Below are positions 32,212-41,084 of a DNA stretch of 64,000 nucleotides, one piece after another. The translations under genes and the position numbers were made by a program. The stretch is from a bacterium (lineage in GTDB: Bacteria; Vulcanimicrobiota; Xenobia; Xenobiales; JADMJV01): NCBI GenBank assembly GCA_018266105.1, contig JAFEBA010000104.1:7172-71171 (forward strand), read 5' to 3'. The notes beneath the pieces were generated by a model, which was given only the letters and a program-made list of their open reading frames with translations, had not been told where the DNA came from and made no database searches. Within the stretch, counting starts at the first letter, position 1, and every line of letters begins with the position of its first letter.

Positions 32212-32886
32212 CTAGTACCGGTTCGGACGGTCCACCACTACGTTACCGGTGGCGTTGATGCCTTCAATTTGGTAGCGCCTTCCGTCGGCCCATGTGACCT
32301 CGATACGGTAAGTTCTGCCTTTGACAGCGTTACCGAAGCGAGCATAAACCTCCCTGCTGCCATAATTATTGTAAGTTTTCTCATCGACGCCAGTATTGAC
32401 TTCCCAAACGTCCACCGACTGGACCTGCTGAAGTTGCTGATTCTCGTCGTAGTAGGCTCTTGCGGTTACATTGAGGGGTAGATACTCCAGGTTGCCTTTG
32501 GGGTTGGTATTGGTCTGGTTGCCGGGCTGCACTCCCTTGAGGCGAGCCGCAGCCAGCAGAAAATCGTTGAAAGGCATGGTGCGCCAGTTGGGGATCCTGG
32601 CTTCTGCCCCCGGACCCAGGGCCTGCAGCACTTTGAGCCGCCTGACGTAGTCGGACTGCTGATTGATTTGATTGCTGGTCTGGGCGTTGCCTACCCCTCC
32701 ACTGTCAAATCGGTCCAGGTTATACTGATAAGAACCGTAGCCGTAGGGTGTGCTGGGGCTGTCGGTGAAGTTGTTGGTCCAGGACGAAAATGGGTTGTAA
32801 TTGAACGACTGCGGGGCCTGATAGCTTCCCCAAACGTTTAAAGGTGCGCCGTAGCCGTACCCACCGCCGTAGTTGATGGCAAACAT
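32212..32886 (-). CDS. hypothetical protein with Tyr/Gly/Asn-rich N-terminus
   Basis: The product is 224 aa. The ATG at 32886 has GGAAAGG at correct spacing; other ATGs upstream lack one. The N-terminal 75 residues are low-complexity (YGGGYGYGAPLNVWGSYQAP, PYGYGSYQYN). The C-terminal part is a beta-type domain (GRTYRIEVTWADGRRYQIEG). There is no signal peptide or span. No family is recognised. It is divergent from the lipoprotein peptidase gene, with 130 bp between. Confidence 0.65.
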   Translation of the reverse strand: MFAINYGGGYGYGAPLNVWGSYQAPQSFNYNPFSSWTNNFTDSPSTPYGYGSYQYNLDRFDSGGVGNAQTSNQINQQSDYVRRLKVLQALGPGAEARIPNWRTMPFNDFLLAAARLKGVQPGNQTNTNPKGNLEYLPLNVTARAYYDENQQLQQVQSVDVWEVNTGVDEKTYNNYGSREVYARFGNAVKGRTYRIEVTWADGRRYQIEGINATGNVVVDRPNRY

Positions 32887-33016
32887 GACCTGACCCTTTC
32901 CGAGCACCATGGGCTGAATGCCCTGTGACATTTTGAGCCAGGATGCCACTCGGCCATGAAAAGGTTCTGAAAGAATTGGTGGAAGGCCTTACACAAACAA
33001 CGAGGGAGCTGAAGGA

Positions 33017-34543
33017 ATGCGGTTTTTGGGTTGGGTTGGATTGGCGGCTGTGCTGGCCACGGTAGGCTGCAGTGGTGGGGGGAGTACGACTTCGTCGGCC
33101 GGCGGCGGTTCCAACAACGGCAACAACAATAACAATAACAACGGCGGTGGCGGCATCACCCAGACCACCTTCAATTTCTCGGTCCCCAACTTCAATGCAA
33201 CCAAGCAAGCCACGCTGATGCGCCGCAACATGCCCGGGTCTGAGAGCTTCGGAAACGCTTCCATCAATTCCAATACGGTCAACAAGCTTGACCCCAACGC
33301 ACAAGAGCCTGGGCGCGATTTGCCCCCCGACCTGATCGCGCGCGACCTGGAGCAGATCCGCTCCGCTCCTTCAGTTGGCAGAATCTCGGTCAAGTTTCAG
33401 CAGATTGCCAAGGGAGCTGACCAGAACTTTTTTATCGTGACCACCAGTCAGACGGTGACCTGTCGCAAGATGCTGGCCGAGAATCAGACTCAGCATTGCA
33501 CTGTTTTCGCGCAGGTGGTGGGCGGCAATCCGATTATCGATGAGACCCGGGCCCTGGCCATTCAAAACGCCTGGGACGTCGATAACGGCACCGGTCAGGG
33601 CATCTATAACCTGGACCGGTCCATTTTCGGTAGCGAGTGGGACAATGCTGGTGGTCGCGATGGCGATAGCAAAGTCAACCTGGTGATTCTCAACAGCAGC
33701 GGAATCGGAGGCTCCGGTTTCTTCGGATTTACTCGACCCGGTGATGAAGAAGTGGGTGGCAACAGCAACCAGGGTGAGATTCTATATTTGAACAACGACA
33801 AGTTTGGCGCGGACGGTTTCGACATGTTCAGCACCATGGCTCACGAATTTCAGCACCTCATCGCCCTCAACACCAAACGGATCCATCAGGGGGCCTTCGA
33901 CGGACAGCAAGAGAACGCGGCCATCGATGAGGGCAAGTCGGTTCTGGCCGAAGATCTGGCCGGCTACGGATTGGACGCGGCCGGTGGTGGCAATGGCTTT
34001 ACTTATCAGGCCTGTCGTGCTTTTTTGAACGCTCCCGGAGCCCAGGGTCTGTTCTCCTTCAACAGCAACCTGGACTCCTACGGACGTGATTATGTTTTCA
34101 TGCGCTACCTGGTCGACCGATTTGGCTTACCGGCTTTCTCCTCTTACGCCAAGTCCAGCGGCACCGGCCTGGCCCAACTGAACGCCAGTTTCGGAAGCCT
34201 GTCCAGCCTCTTCACCGATTGGACAAATGCCCTGGTGGCCTCCCCGCTGGGTGGCAGCGTGCCGGGCAATTTGAGATTCACCGGGCCTTTTCAGCCCGGG
34301 CGGACCTATCCCCAAATTCGCGGGTTCGTTGGCGCCCAGACTCTACCCACGCTTCAGCCGGCTCAGACCGTCGCGCCTCCAAGCGGAACACAGAACATTA
34401 ACCTGACCCCCTGGGCGTTCAGTCCGGTGCTTTATCGAAACGGAACGGGAAACACCCTGAGCATCCAGGTGGTGGGAGACTCGACCCAGGGGGCTTCTCT
34501 GGTTGTGGAAAATCCGACCGGTACCTTCGGGGGAGTGCAGTAA
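33017..34543 (+). CDS. M30-type (hyicolysin-like) zinc metallopeptidase, probable lipoprotein
   Basis: The product is 508 aa. The signal peptide ends in ATVGC with Cys18, an imperfect lipobox, followed by a Gly/Ser/Asn low-complexity tether (residues 19-47). The zinc motif HEFQH is at 276-280, in MFSTMAHEFQHLIALN, and E305 in AAIDEGKSVLAED is the probable third ligand. This is the M30/hyicolysin arrangement. It is expected to be a surface-anchored extracellular protease. GAGGG and AAGGA precede the ATG. The gene ends 4 bp before cofD but has no obvious tie to F420 synthesis. Confidence 0.82.
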   Translation: MRFLGWVGLAAVLATVGCSGGGSTTSSAGGGSNNGNNNNNNNGGGGITQTTFNFSVPNFNATKQATLMRRNMPGSESFGNASINSNTVNKLDPNAQEPGRDLPPDLIARDLEQIRSAPSVGRISVKFQQIAKGADQNFFIVTTSQTVTCRKMLAENQTQHCTVFAQVVGGNPIIDETRALAIQNAWDVDNGTGQGIYNLDRSIFGSEWDNAGGRDGDSKVNLVILNSSGIGGSGFFGFTRPGDEEVGGNSNQGEILYLNNDKFGADGFDMFSTMAHEFQHLIALNTKRIHQGAFDGQQENAAIDEGKSVLAEDLAGYGLDAAGGGNGFTYQACRAFLNAPGAQGLFSFNSNLDSYGRDYVFMRYLVDRFGLPAFSSYAKSSGTGLAQLNASFGSLSSLFTDWTNALVASPLGGSVPGNLRFTGPFQPGRTYPQIRGFVGAQTLPTLQPAQTVAPPSGTQNINLTPWAFSPVLYRNGTGNTLSIQVVGDSTQGASLVVENPTGTFGGVQ

Positions 34544-34547
34544 CCAG

Positions 34548-35465
34548 GTGAAGCTAACCGTTCTGGCCGGGGGAGTAGGCGGAGCCAGGTTTACCCACGG
34601 GCTCTACCGCCTCTGGCCCCAAGATTTGAGCGTGGTTGTTAACACCGGTGATGATTTTCAACTGCACGGCCTTTCCATTTGCCCAGATCTGGATACGGTG
34701 CTGTATACCCTGGCTGACTGGGCTGATCCGGTGCAGGGATGGGGACTGCGCGGGGACACCAGCGTGTGCTCGACCCAACTGGCCCGCCTGGGAGGGGAGA
34801 CCTGGTTCCGTCTGGGAGATCTGGATCTGGCGACTCACCTCTTTCGCACCCAGCGCCTCTCCCAGGGAGCCAGTTTGACTCAGGTTACAGCTGAACTGGC
34901 TCAATCCGCCGGCCTCAGTCTGGCTCTGCTGCCCATGTGTGACTCACCCGTGCCCACCAAGCTGAGGCTGGCATCCGGTTGGGTGGATTTCCAGGACTAT
35001 TTTGTGCGCCGCCAGCACGCCGACGCCGTACTGGAGTGCCGCTATCAGGGAGCCGCTCAGACTCCCCCCGCCGCCGGAGTGGTTCAAGCCCTGCGGCAGG
35101 CCGAGCGCATTTTGCTGGCGCCCTCGAATCCCTTCCTAAGTTTGCAGCCCATCTTTTCGCTTCAAGGGTTTGCTCAACTGTGGCAAGAGTGCCGGGTTCG
35201 CAAGCTGGCTATTTCGCCGATGATTGGAGAGGCGGCCGTGAAAGGTCCTCTGGCTTCCTTGCTGGCCAGCCTGGGCCATCCCGTCAATAGCCTGGGCATC
35301 GCCCATTGCTTGCGGGACTGGGTCGACACTCTGGTCATTGATGAGGGGGACCGGGCCTTGCAGCCGGCCATCGAGGCTCTGGGTTTAAAGGTCGTCTGTA
35401 CGCCCACGCTGATGCAGGACGTGGCCGGTCGAGAACGACTGGCCCGGTTGGCCCTTGATGTCTGA
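34548..35465 (+). CDS. cofD: 2-phospho-L-lactate transferase (CofD/FbiA)
   Basis: The product is 305 aa, starting at GTG 34548, four bases after the previous stop; the open frame starts earlier inside the peptidase gene. LTVLAGGVGGARFTHGLYRL is the CofD N-terminus. Further family segments are VVNTGDDFQLHGLSICPDLDTVLYTLAD, GWGLRGDTS, WFRLGDLDLATHL, and LAPSNPFLSLQPIF. The enzyme moves a phospholactyl-type group from its GDP-activated form to the deazaflavin Fo, making F420-0 (or its dehydro form). It is the first of three contiguous F420 genes. Confidence 0.94.
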   Translation: MKLTVLAGGVGGARFTHGLYRLWPQDLSVVVNTGDDFQLHGLSICPDLDTVLYTLADWADPVQGWGLRGDTSVCSTQLARLGGETWFRLGDLDLATHLFRTQRLSQGASLTQVTAELAQSAGLSLALLPMCDSPVPTKLRLASGWVDFQDYFVRRQHADAVLECRYQGAAQTPPAAGVVQALRQAERILLAPSNPFLSLQPIFSLQGFAQLWQECRVRKLAISPMIGEAAVKGPLASLLASLGHPVNSLGIAHCLRDWVDTLVIDEGDRALQPAIEALGLKVVCTPTLMQDVAGRERLARLALDV

Positions 35466-36012
35466 GCGCTGGACGGCGGTGCTGCCTTTTAAGGGCAACG
35501 GACTGAGTAAAACCAGGCTTTCCTTGCCGGAGGCCAGAGTTCTGGCCCAGCAATGGCTGACGCGAGCGCTGCAAGAATGCTTGCGCGCTCCCTCGATTGA
35601 ATCCACCTGGGTTGTGAGCCTGGGCGATCAACTCCAGCTGCCGGAGGGGGTGGGCTGGATGCGTCAGGCAGGATTGGGATTGAACGAGGGGTTGCGGGAA
35701 TGGTACTCACTGCACCGACCCGCGCGCTGGCTGGTAATCCTGCCGGACCTGCCGGGATTGGCAGTGGAAGATTTGGAGGCGTTGTTGGAAAATTGCCCAG
35801 GGCCCGGGCTGGCCCTGGCTCCCGACCGCCATCAGAAGGGTTGCAATGCTCTGGCGGTGCGTGAGTGCCAGCCAGAGCTAGTTTTCGGGATGGACAGCTT
35901 GAGGCGCTTTCAGTCGCAAGGACTGGACTTCTCCGTGGTCAAGCGTCCTGGCCTGGCCAATGATGTGGATACTTTGGAAGATTGGAACTGCCTGGCATGC
36001 CAGCATCGGTAA
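35458..36012 (+). CDS. cofC: 2-phospho-L-lactate (or PEP) guanylyltransferase (CofC/FbiD)
   Basis: The product is 184 aa. The ATG at 35458 lies in the end of cofD. It has a small nucleotidyltransferase fold: TAVLPFKGNGLSKTRLS at the start, LVILPDLPGLAVEDLEALL, LAPDRHQKGCNALAV, and a late LANDVDTLEDW. The enzyme activates 2-phospholactate or phosphoenolpyruvate with GTP to give the donor used by CofD; the substrate cannot be told by eye. It overlaps cofD by 8 bp and cofE by 16 bp. Confidence 0.92.
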   Translation: MSERWTAVLPFKGNGLSKTRLSLPEARVLAQQWLTRALQECLRAPSIESTWVVSLGDQLQLPEGVGWMRQAGLGLNEGLREWYSLHRPARWLVILPDLPGLAVEDLEALLENCPGPGLALAPDRHQKGCNALAVRECQPELVFGMDSLRRFQSQGLDFSVVKRPGLANDVDTLEDWNCLACQHR

Positions 36013-36743
36013 GCTTGTTGCCCGTAACAGGGCTGGCTGAGATTCGACCCGGGGATGCTCTGGCGGAAAAGCTTCTGGCTTGCTTGCAAGGTCAGGCGGA
36101 ATCCGGGGACGTGCTGGTGGTCACTCACAAGATCGTGAGCAAGGCCGAAGGCCGAGTCATCGACCTCAACAGCATTAAACCCTCGGAGTGGGCTCGCCAG
36201 TGGGCCGAGCGCTGGAAGAAAGACCCGAGGCAAATCGAAGTGGTGCTGCGCGAGTCGGCCGGTATCTTGCGTATGGAGCACGGCATCATCATTTCTCGAA
36301 CTCGCCACGGTCTGGTCTGTGCCAATGCCGGTGTCGATCGTTCTAACAGTCCGGGTGAGACCGTTTGTTGCCTCCCCGAGGATCCTGACGCCTCGGCTCG
36401 GGGGCTGAGTCAGAGGCTCTCGCAGGGTCTCGGCTTCACTTTGCCGGTCCTCATTTCTGATTCGTTTGGCCGCGCCTGGCGCATTGGCATTGTTAACGTG
36501 GCCATCGGGGTGGCCGCCATGGACCCCTTCACCGATTACCGTGGCCAGGACGACCCTCATGGTTACCCGTTGGAGGCCAGCATTATGGGTTCTGCCGACG
36601 CCCTTTGCTCGGCGGCCGAACTGGTGATGGGCAAGACCGCCGGCGTACCGGCCGCCCTGGTGCGCGGATTTGCCTGGAAACCAGACGAATGTCCTAGTTC
36701 ACGTTCCATGATTCGCCCGCTCGATCAAGATTTTTTCCGCTAG
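35997..36743 (+). CDS. cofE: coenzyme F420-0:L-glutamate ligase (CofE/FbiB N-domain type)
   Basis: The product is 248 aa from ATG 35997. LLPVTGLAEIRPGD, LVVTHKIVSKAEGRV, HGIIISRTRHGLVCANAGVDRSN, ISDSFGRAWRIGIVNVAIGVA and DYRGQDDPHGYPLEAS are all typical of CofE. The enzyme adds gamma-linked glutamates to F420-0 using GTP. It lacks the C-terminal FMN-reductase domain of actinobacterial FbiB, so reduction of dehydro-F420, if needed, is done elsewhere. Fo synthase (cofG/H) is not in the window. Confidence 0.94.
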   Translation: MPASVSLLPVTGLAEIRPGDALAEKLLACLQGQAESGDVLVVTHKIVSKAEGRVIDLNSIKPSEWARQWAERWKKDPRQIEVVLRESAGILRMEHGIIISRTRHGLVCANAGVDRSNSPGETVCCLPEDPDASARGLSQRLSQGLGFTLPVLISDSFGRAWRIGIVNVAIGVAAMDPFTDYRGQDDPHGYPLEASIMGSADALCSAAELVMGKTAGVPAALVRGFAWKPDECPSSRSMIRPLDQDFFR

Positions 36744-36788
36744 ACTTATTGGGAGCAACTTTTCTGAAAGTCCGGGGTTGAACCAAAA

Positions 36789-38114
36789 ATGCAGCTACTT
36801 CATGGACGCTATGAGATCGTTGAAATCATCAAGAGCGGGGGCATGGGGTCGGTTTACGAGGCGAAGGATACCAAGTTGGCGGACTCGCCCTGCGCGGTCA
36901 AAGAGATCCTGGAAGATAAGCAAAACGTTTTGTATTTTCAGACTCGCTTTGAGCAAGAGATGAAGGTGCTGGCCGAACTGGACCATCCCGCCATCCCTCG
37001 AGTTCGAGACTTCTTCCGCCTGAAGGGCAAGCACTACCTGGTGATGGACCTGGTGCGGGGGCAGAGCTTGTTTGACGAGGTTGAGTGCCAGGGAGGTCCG
37101 CTGGCACCCGAGCAGGTAGCCAAGGACATGTTGGAACTGCTGGATGTGCTCGATTACCTGCACAGCCATAACCCGCCCATCATTCATCGCGACATCAAGC
37201 CTTCCAATATCTTGCGCGATCGTCGCAGCCGACAGATCAAACTGGTGGATTTCGGTCTGGCCCGCAGCGCTTGCGGAGCCACCCAGACCGCGGTGGGCAC
37301 CCTGGGCTACTGCGCGCCCGAGCAGTCGGTGGGTCGGGCCGAGCCCCGCTCCGATCTTTACTCTGTGGGCGCCACCATGATCGGGCTTCTGACCGGCCAG
37401 GATCCCGATATGATCAATCCCAAGCAGCAATTGCAGTCTCTTCCGGCCGGGTTGCGGCAGGTGATTCAGCGGGCCACCCGCTTGAAAGCTCAGGAGCGCT
37501 ATACCAGCGCCAGGGAAATGGCGACCGATTTGCGCCTCTGGCAGCGCGGCCTCGGGGCCGCAGCCGGCCGGGTGGCTGAGCCTGAGACGGCCCCACCCGA
37601 AGTGGTTTATGTCCACGCTCAGAGCTCCCCCTGGCGAGGTTATGCTACCGCCGCCGCGATCGTGTTGGCCCTGGGGTTGGGAACCTGGCTTGGACGTTCG
37701 GAAGTCCCGCCCTCACCCGAACCCTCAAGTGTGCCTGCCAGGCCGATTGCGGAGGAGGCTGTCGCTCAGCCTCAGACCGGTCCGCCTCCAATCGCCCAGG
37801 CCCCACCCCCTACGGCTTACGTGCCTGCACCTGCACCTCGGCCGGAAGTGCAGGAAGCCATACCCTCGCCCGCCCCAGCTCCGGTTGCGGCGGTGGTGCC
37901 GCAAAGCCGTCCCAGACCGCCGGTTGAAATTCATCCCAGCCTCGGGCGTCCGAGCTATCCGACCTACAGTCCCGAACACAACTCGGACCGGTTGTTGGAG
38001 CGGCGGCCTTTCTTTCAGGACCAACCCGGGTTGCTCCCGCATTCCAGACCCGAGCCTCCTTTTGATCCGATCCTTTCAGTACAAGAAAGGCGTCGTCGGC
38101 TGTTCAATCCTTGA
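36789..38114 (+). CDS. Ser/Thr protein kinase, N-terminal kinase and Pro-rich tail
   Basis: The product is 441 aa. The kinase domain is at about 8-260: IIKSGGMGSVYEA loop, K38 in CAVKEI, HRDIKPSN, VDFGLAR and CAPEQS. A single span follows (about 283-300, ATAAAIVLALGLGTWLG), then an outer tail of about 140 residues rich in Pro, Ala and Arg. This is the normal PknB-like order, unlike the two kinases at 5-7.7 kb. All catalytic residues are present. Its last 39 bp overlap the convergent SpoU methyltransferase gene. Confidence 0.92.
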   Translation: MQLLHGRYEIVEIIKSGGMGSVYEAKDTKLADSPCAVKEILEDKQNVLYFQTRFEQEMKVLAELDHPAIPRVRDFFRLKGKHYLVMDLVRGQSLFDEVECQGGPLAPEQVAKDMLELLDVLDYLHSHNPPIIHRDIKPSNILRDRRSRQIKLVDFGLARSACGATQTAVGTLGYCAPEQSVGRAEPRSDLYSVGATMIGLLTGQDPDMINPKQQLQSLPAGLRQVIQRATRLKAQERYTSAREMATDLRLWQRGLGAAAGRVAEPETAPPEVVYVHAQSSPWRGYATAAAIVLALGLGTWLGRSEVPPSPEPSSVPARPIAEEAVAQPQTGPPPIAQAPPPTAYVPAPAPRPEVQEAIPSPAPAPVAAVVPQSRPRPPVEIHPSLGRPSYPTYSPEHNSDRLLERRPFFQDQPGLLPHSRPEPPFDPILSVQERRRRLFNP

Positions 38115-38615
38115 AAACTGGCTGACCAGGTCGTAGGCCACCACTCCGAAAGCGCTGGCCACATTCAGGGAGTTTTTCACTCCGAACATGGGGATCTTGA
38201 GCAGGATGTCGGCCATCTCCAGGACTTCATCCGAGACGCCCACCACTTCGTGGCCGAAGACCACCGCCACAGGCTGGGGCCAGCGAAACTGGCCCATCAC
38301 CCTGGCTTCCGGGCGGGTCTCCAAGACCACGATCGGAATCTTTTGAGAGCGCAGCCAGATCAGCGCCTCGCGGGTCGTTTCATGGCGCTTCCATTGCACA
38401 TACTGATGGGCCCCAAGCGAGGTCTTTTCCAGTTTGGGATGAGGTGGCCAGCAAGTGATGCCGCAAAGATGAATGCAGCCGATTCCGGCCGCGTCGGCGG
38501 TGCGGAAGATCGAGCCGACATTGAAGGCGCTACGCACATTGTCCAGTACCACGTGCACCGGCATCCGCTCCGGCTGAGGTAGGGGAGCGTCCGTGTAATA
38601 TGGTTCGAGGGTCAC
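38076..38615 (-). CDS. SpoU/TrmH-family RNA 2'-O-methyltransferase
   Basis: The product is 179 aa, starting at GTG. Motif 1 is DNVRSAFNVGSIFRTADAAGI, motif 2 PVAVVFGHEVVGVSDEVLEMAD, motif 3 IPMFGVKNSLNVASAFGVVAYDL. These build the SPOUT trefoil knot that binds SAM. The target is a ribose in tRNA or rRNA and cannot be fixed by eye. It begins in the livF stop (4-bp overlap), although its function has no clear link to the importer. Confidence 0.9.
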   Translation of the reverse strand: MTLEPYYTDAPLPQPERMPVHVVLDNVRSAFNVGSIFRTADAAGIGCIHLCGITCWPPHPKLEKTSLGAHQYVQWKRHETTREALIWLRSQKIPIVVLETRPEARVMGQFRWPQPVAVVFGHEVVGVSDEVLEMADILLKIPMFGVKNSLNVASAFGVVAYDLVSQFSRIEQPTTPFLY

Positions 38616-39318
38616 AGTCCCAGGTAGGCTTTCTGGACTTCAGCGTTGGATGAAAGTTCGGCTGCCGGGCCGCTGAGCACAGCGTGCCCCACTTCGAATA
38701 CATAGCCGAAATCGGCGACCTGCAGAGCCTGGCGAGCGTTTTGTTCCACCAGCAGGACGGCCAGACCCAGCGAGCGGATCTCACGGATAATGCTGAAAAT
38801 TTGCTTCACGATCAGGGGGGCCAGACCCAGGCTGGGTTCGTCCAAAATCAGCAGGCGCGGCTTGCTCATCAGAGCCCGGCCGATGGCCAGCATCTGTTGC
38901 TCGCCTCCGGAAAGGGTTCCGGCCGCCTGCCCCTGGCGCTTCTCCAAGACTGGAAAAAGCTGAAAAACCCTGGCATAATCCTGGGTCAGATCGTCCTGAC
39001 GCAGATAGGCACCCATCTCGAGGTTTTCGCGCACCGTCATCCGCGGGAAAACCTGACGTCCTTCCGGCGACATGGCCAGGCCTTCAGCCACCCGCTTGTG
39101 GGCCGGCATTCCCTTCAGGTCGCGCCCGTTCCATAGCACCTGGCCGCTGGTTTCGGGCAGTAGCCCGGTGATGACTTTGAGACAGGTGCTTTTGCCGGCT
39201 CCATTGGCGCCGATGAGAGTGACCACCTGGCCTGGATCGACCCGCAGACTGACTTCGTGGAGGGCCTTGACGGCTCCATAAGCGGCGCTGACTTTGGTGA
39301 GTTCAAGTAGAGGAACAC

Positions 39319-39322
<4 letters not shown>
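38612..39322 (-). CDS. livF: branched-chain amino acid-type ABC transporter ATPase (LivF)
   Basis: The product is 236 aa, starting at GTG. Walker A is GANGAGKST, the signature LSGGEQQMLAIGRAL, and Walker B LLILDEPSLGLAP. Length and the region SPEGRQVFPRMTVRENLEMGAYLR are typical of LivF. It is one of two ATPases energising the importer. The gene overlaps livG and the methyltransferase gene by 4 bp each. Confidence 0.95.
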
Positions 39323-40067
<745 letters not shown>

Positions 40068-40071
<4 letters not shown>

Positions 40072-41084
40072 TCGGCGTAACTCACAGGTTTCTCCGGGAT
40101 CATGCCCTCGGGTCGGAGCAGCATCATGACCACCAGGGTCAGGCCAAACATCAGGAACTGAGCCTTGGACAGGTCCAGCCACGGTTCGATCTGAGCCCAG
40201 AGGGCGGGGCTGCCTGAAAGGGCTTGAGCCAACGCCGGCTGCACATGAGCCTGGACCAGGTCGATCAGCTTGGGAATGCAGATCAGGTTGAGCACACCCA
40301 GGGCCAGACCGCCGACCACCGCACCCCGGATGCTTCCTACGCCGCCCAGGATCACCATGGCCAGCACCATGATGGAACCGTTGAAGTCGAATGGAAAAGC
40401 CAGGTTCAGCGTGCCGATGTAGGATGCATAGAGTGCGCCCGCAAACCCGGCCACGGCCGCGCCCAGAGTCAGCACCTGGAGTTTGGTTCTGGCCAGCGAG
40501 ATACCGCAGGCTTCCGCCGCTACTGCGTCTTCACGAATGGCTCGCAGCGCGCGCCCCAGACTGGAGTGACGAACGCGGTAGGCCAGTCCAATGCACAGCA
40601 ACAGTGCACCCAGGAGCAGGTAATACCAGACGGTGGTATTGATGGAAGTCAGCGGCACGGCGATGGCGGCCATGCCGGTAATGGCCTTGGTGGCGTCGTC
40701 GTAATTGCGCATGAGCGGATCCAGCATGAGGCCAAAGCCCATGGTCACAATGGCCAGATAGTCGCCTCTGAGTTTGAGGGTGGGCCAGGCCAGCAGGGCG
40801 CCAATGAAGAGGGTCACCAGCACGCTCAAAGGTAAAGCCAGAAAAAACGACCATTGCAGATTGAACGGGCTCTGCGGGCTGGTCAGGTAGGCCATGGAGA
40901 AGGCTCCCACGGCAAAAAAAGCGGCGTATCCCAGGTGCAAAAGTCCCGCGTATCCGACCACCAGGTTGAGACCCTGGGCCAGCATCAGATAGATCAGCAC
41001 CTGGCAGCAGGCCGGCAAGATACTGCCGTGCACGGCCGCGTTGAGCAGCGGCAACGAAAGCCCGAAGAGCAGCAGGCCTTTCAT
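40068..41084 (-). CDS. livM: branched-chain amino acid-type ABC transporter permease (LivM)
   Basis: The product is 338 aa with about 8-9 spans. LNLVVGYAGLLHLGYAAFFAVGAF is the LivM signature, and GRALRAIREDAVAAEACGI is the coupling helix region that contacts the ATPases. AMVILGGVGSIRGAVVGGLALGVL is also typical. It pairs with the LivH portion of the fusion protein upstream, which it overlaps by 4 bp. Confidence 0.95.

Noticed and set aside
40224..40835. Long plus-strand frame opposite livM
   Set aside because: It has the low-complexity, His/Gln-rich look of an antisense shadow of a high-GC gene. The livM protein on the other strand is unambiguous.
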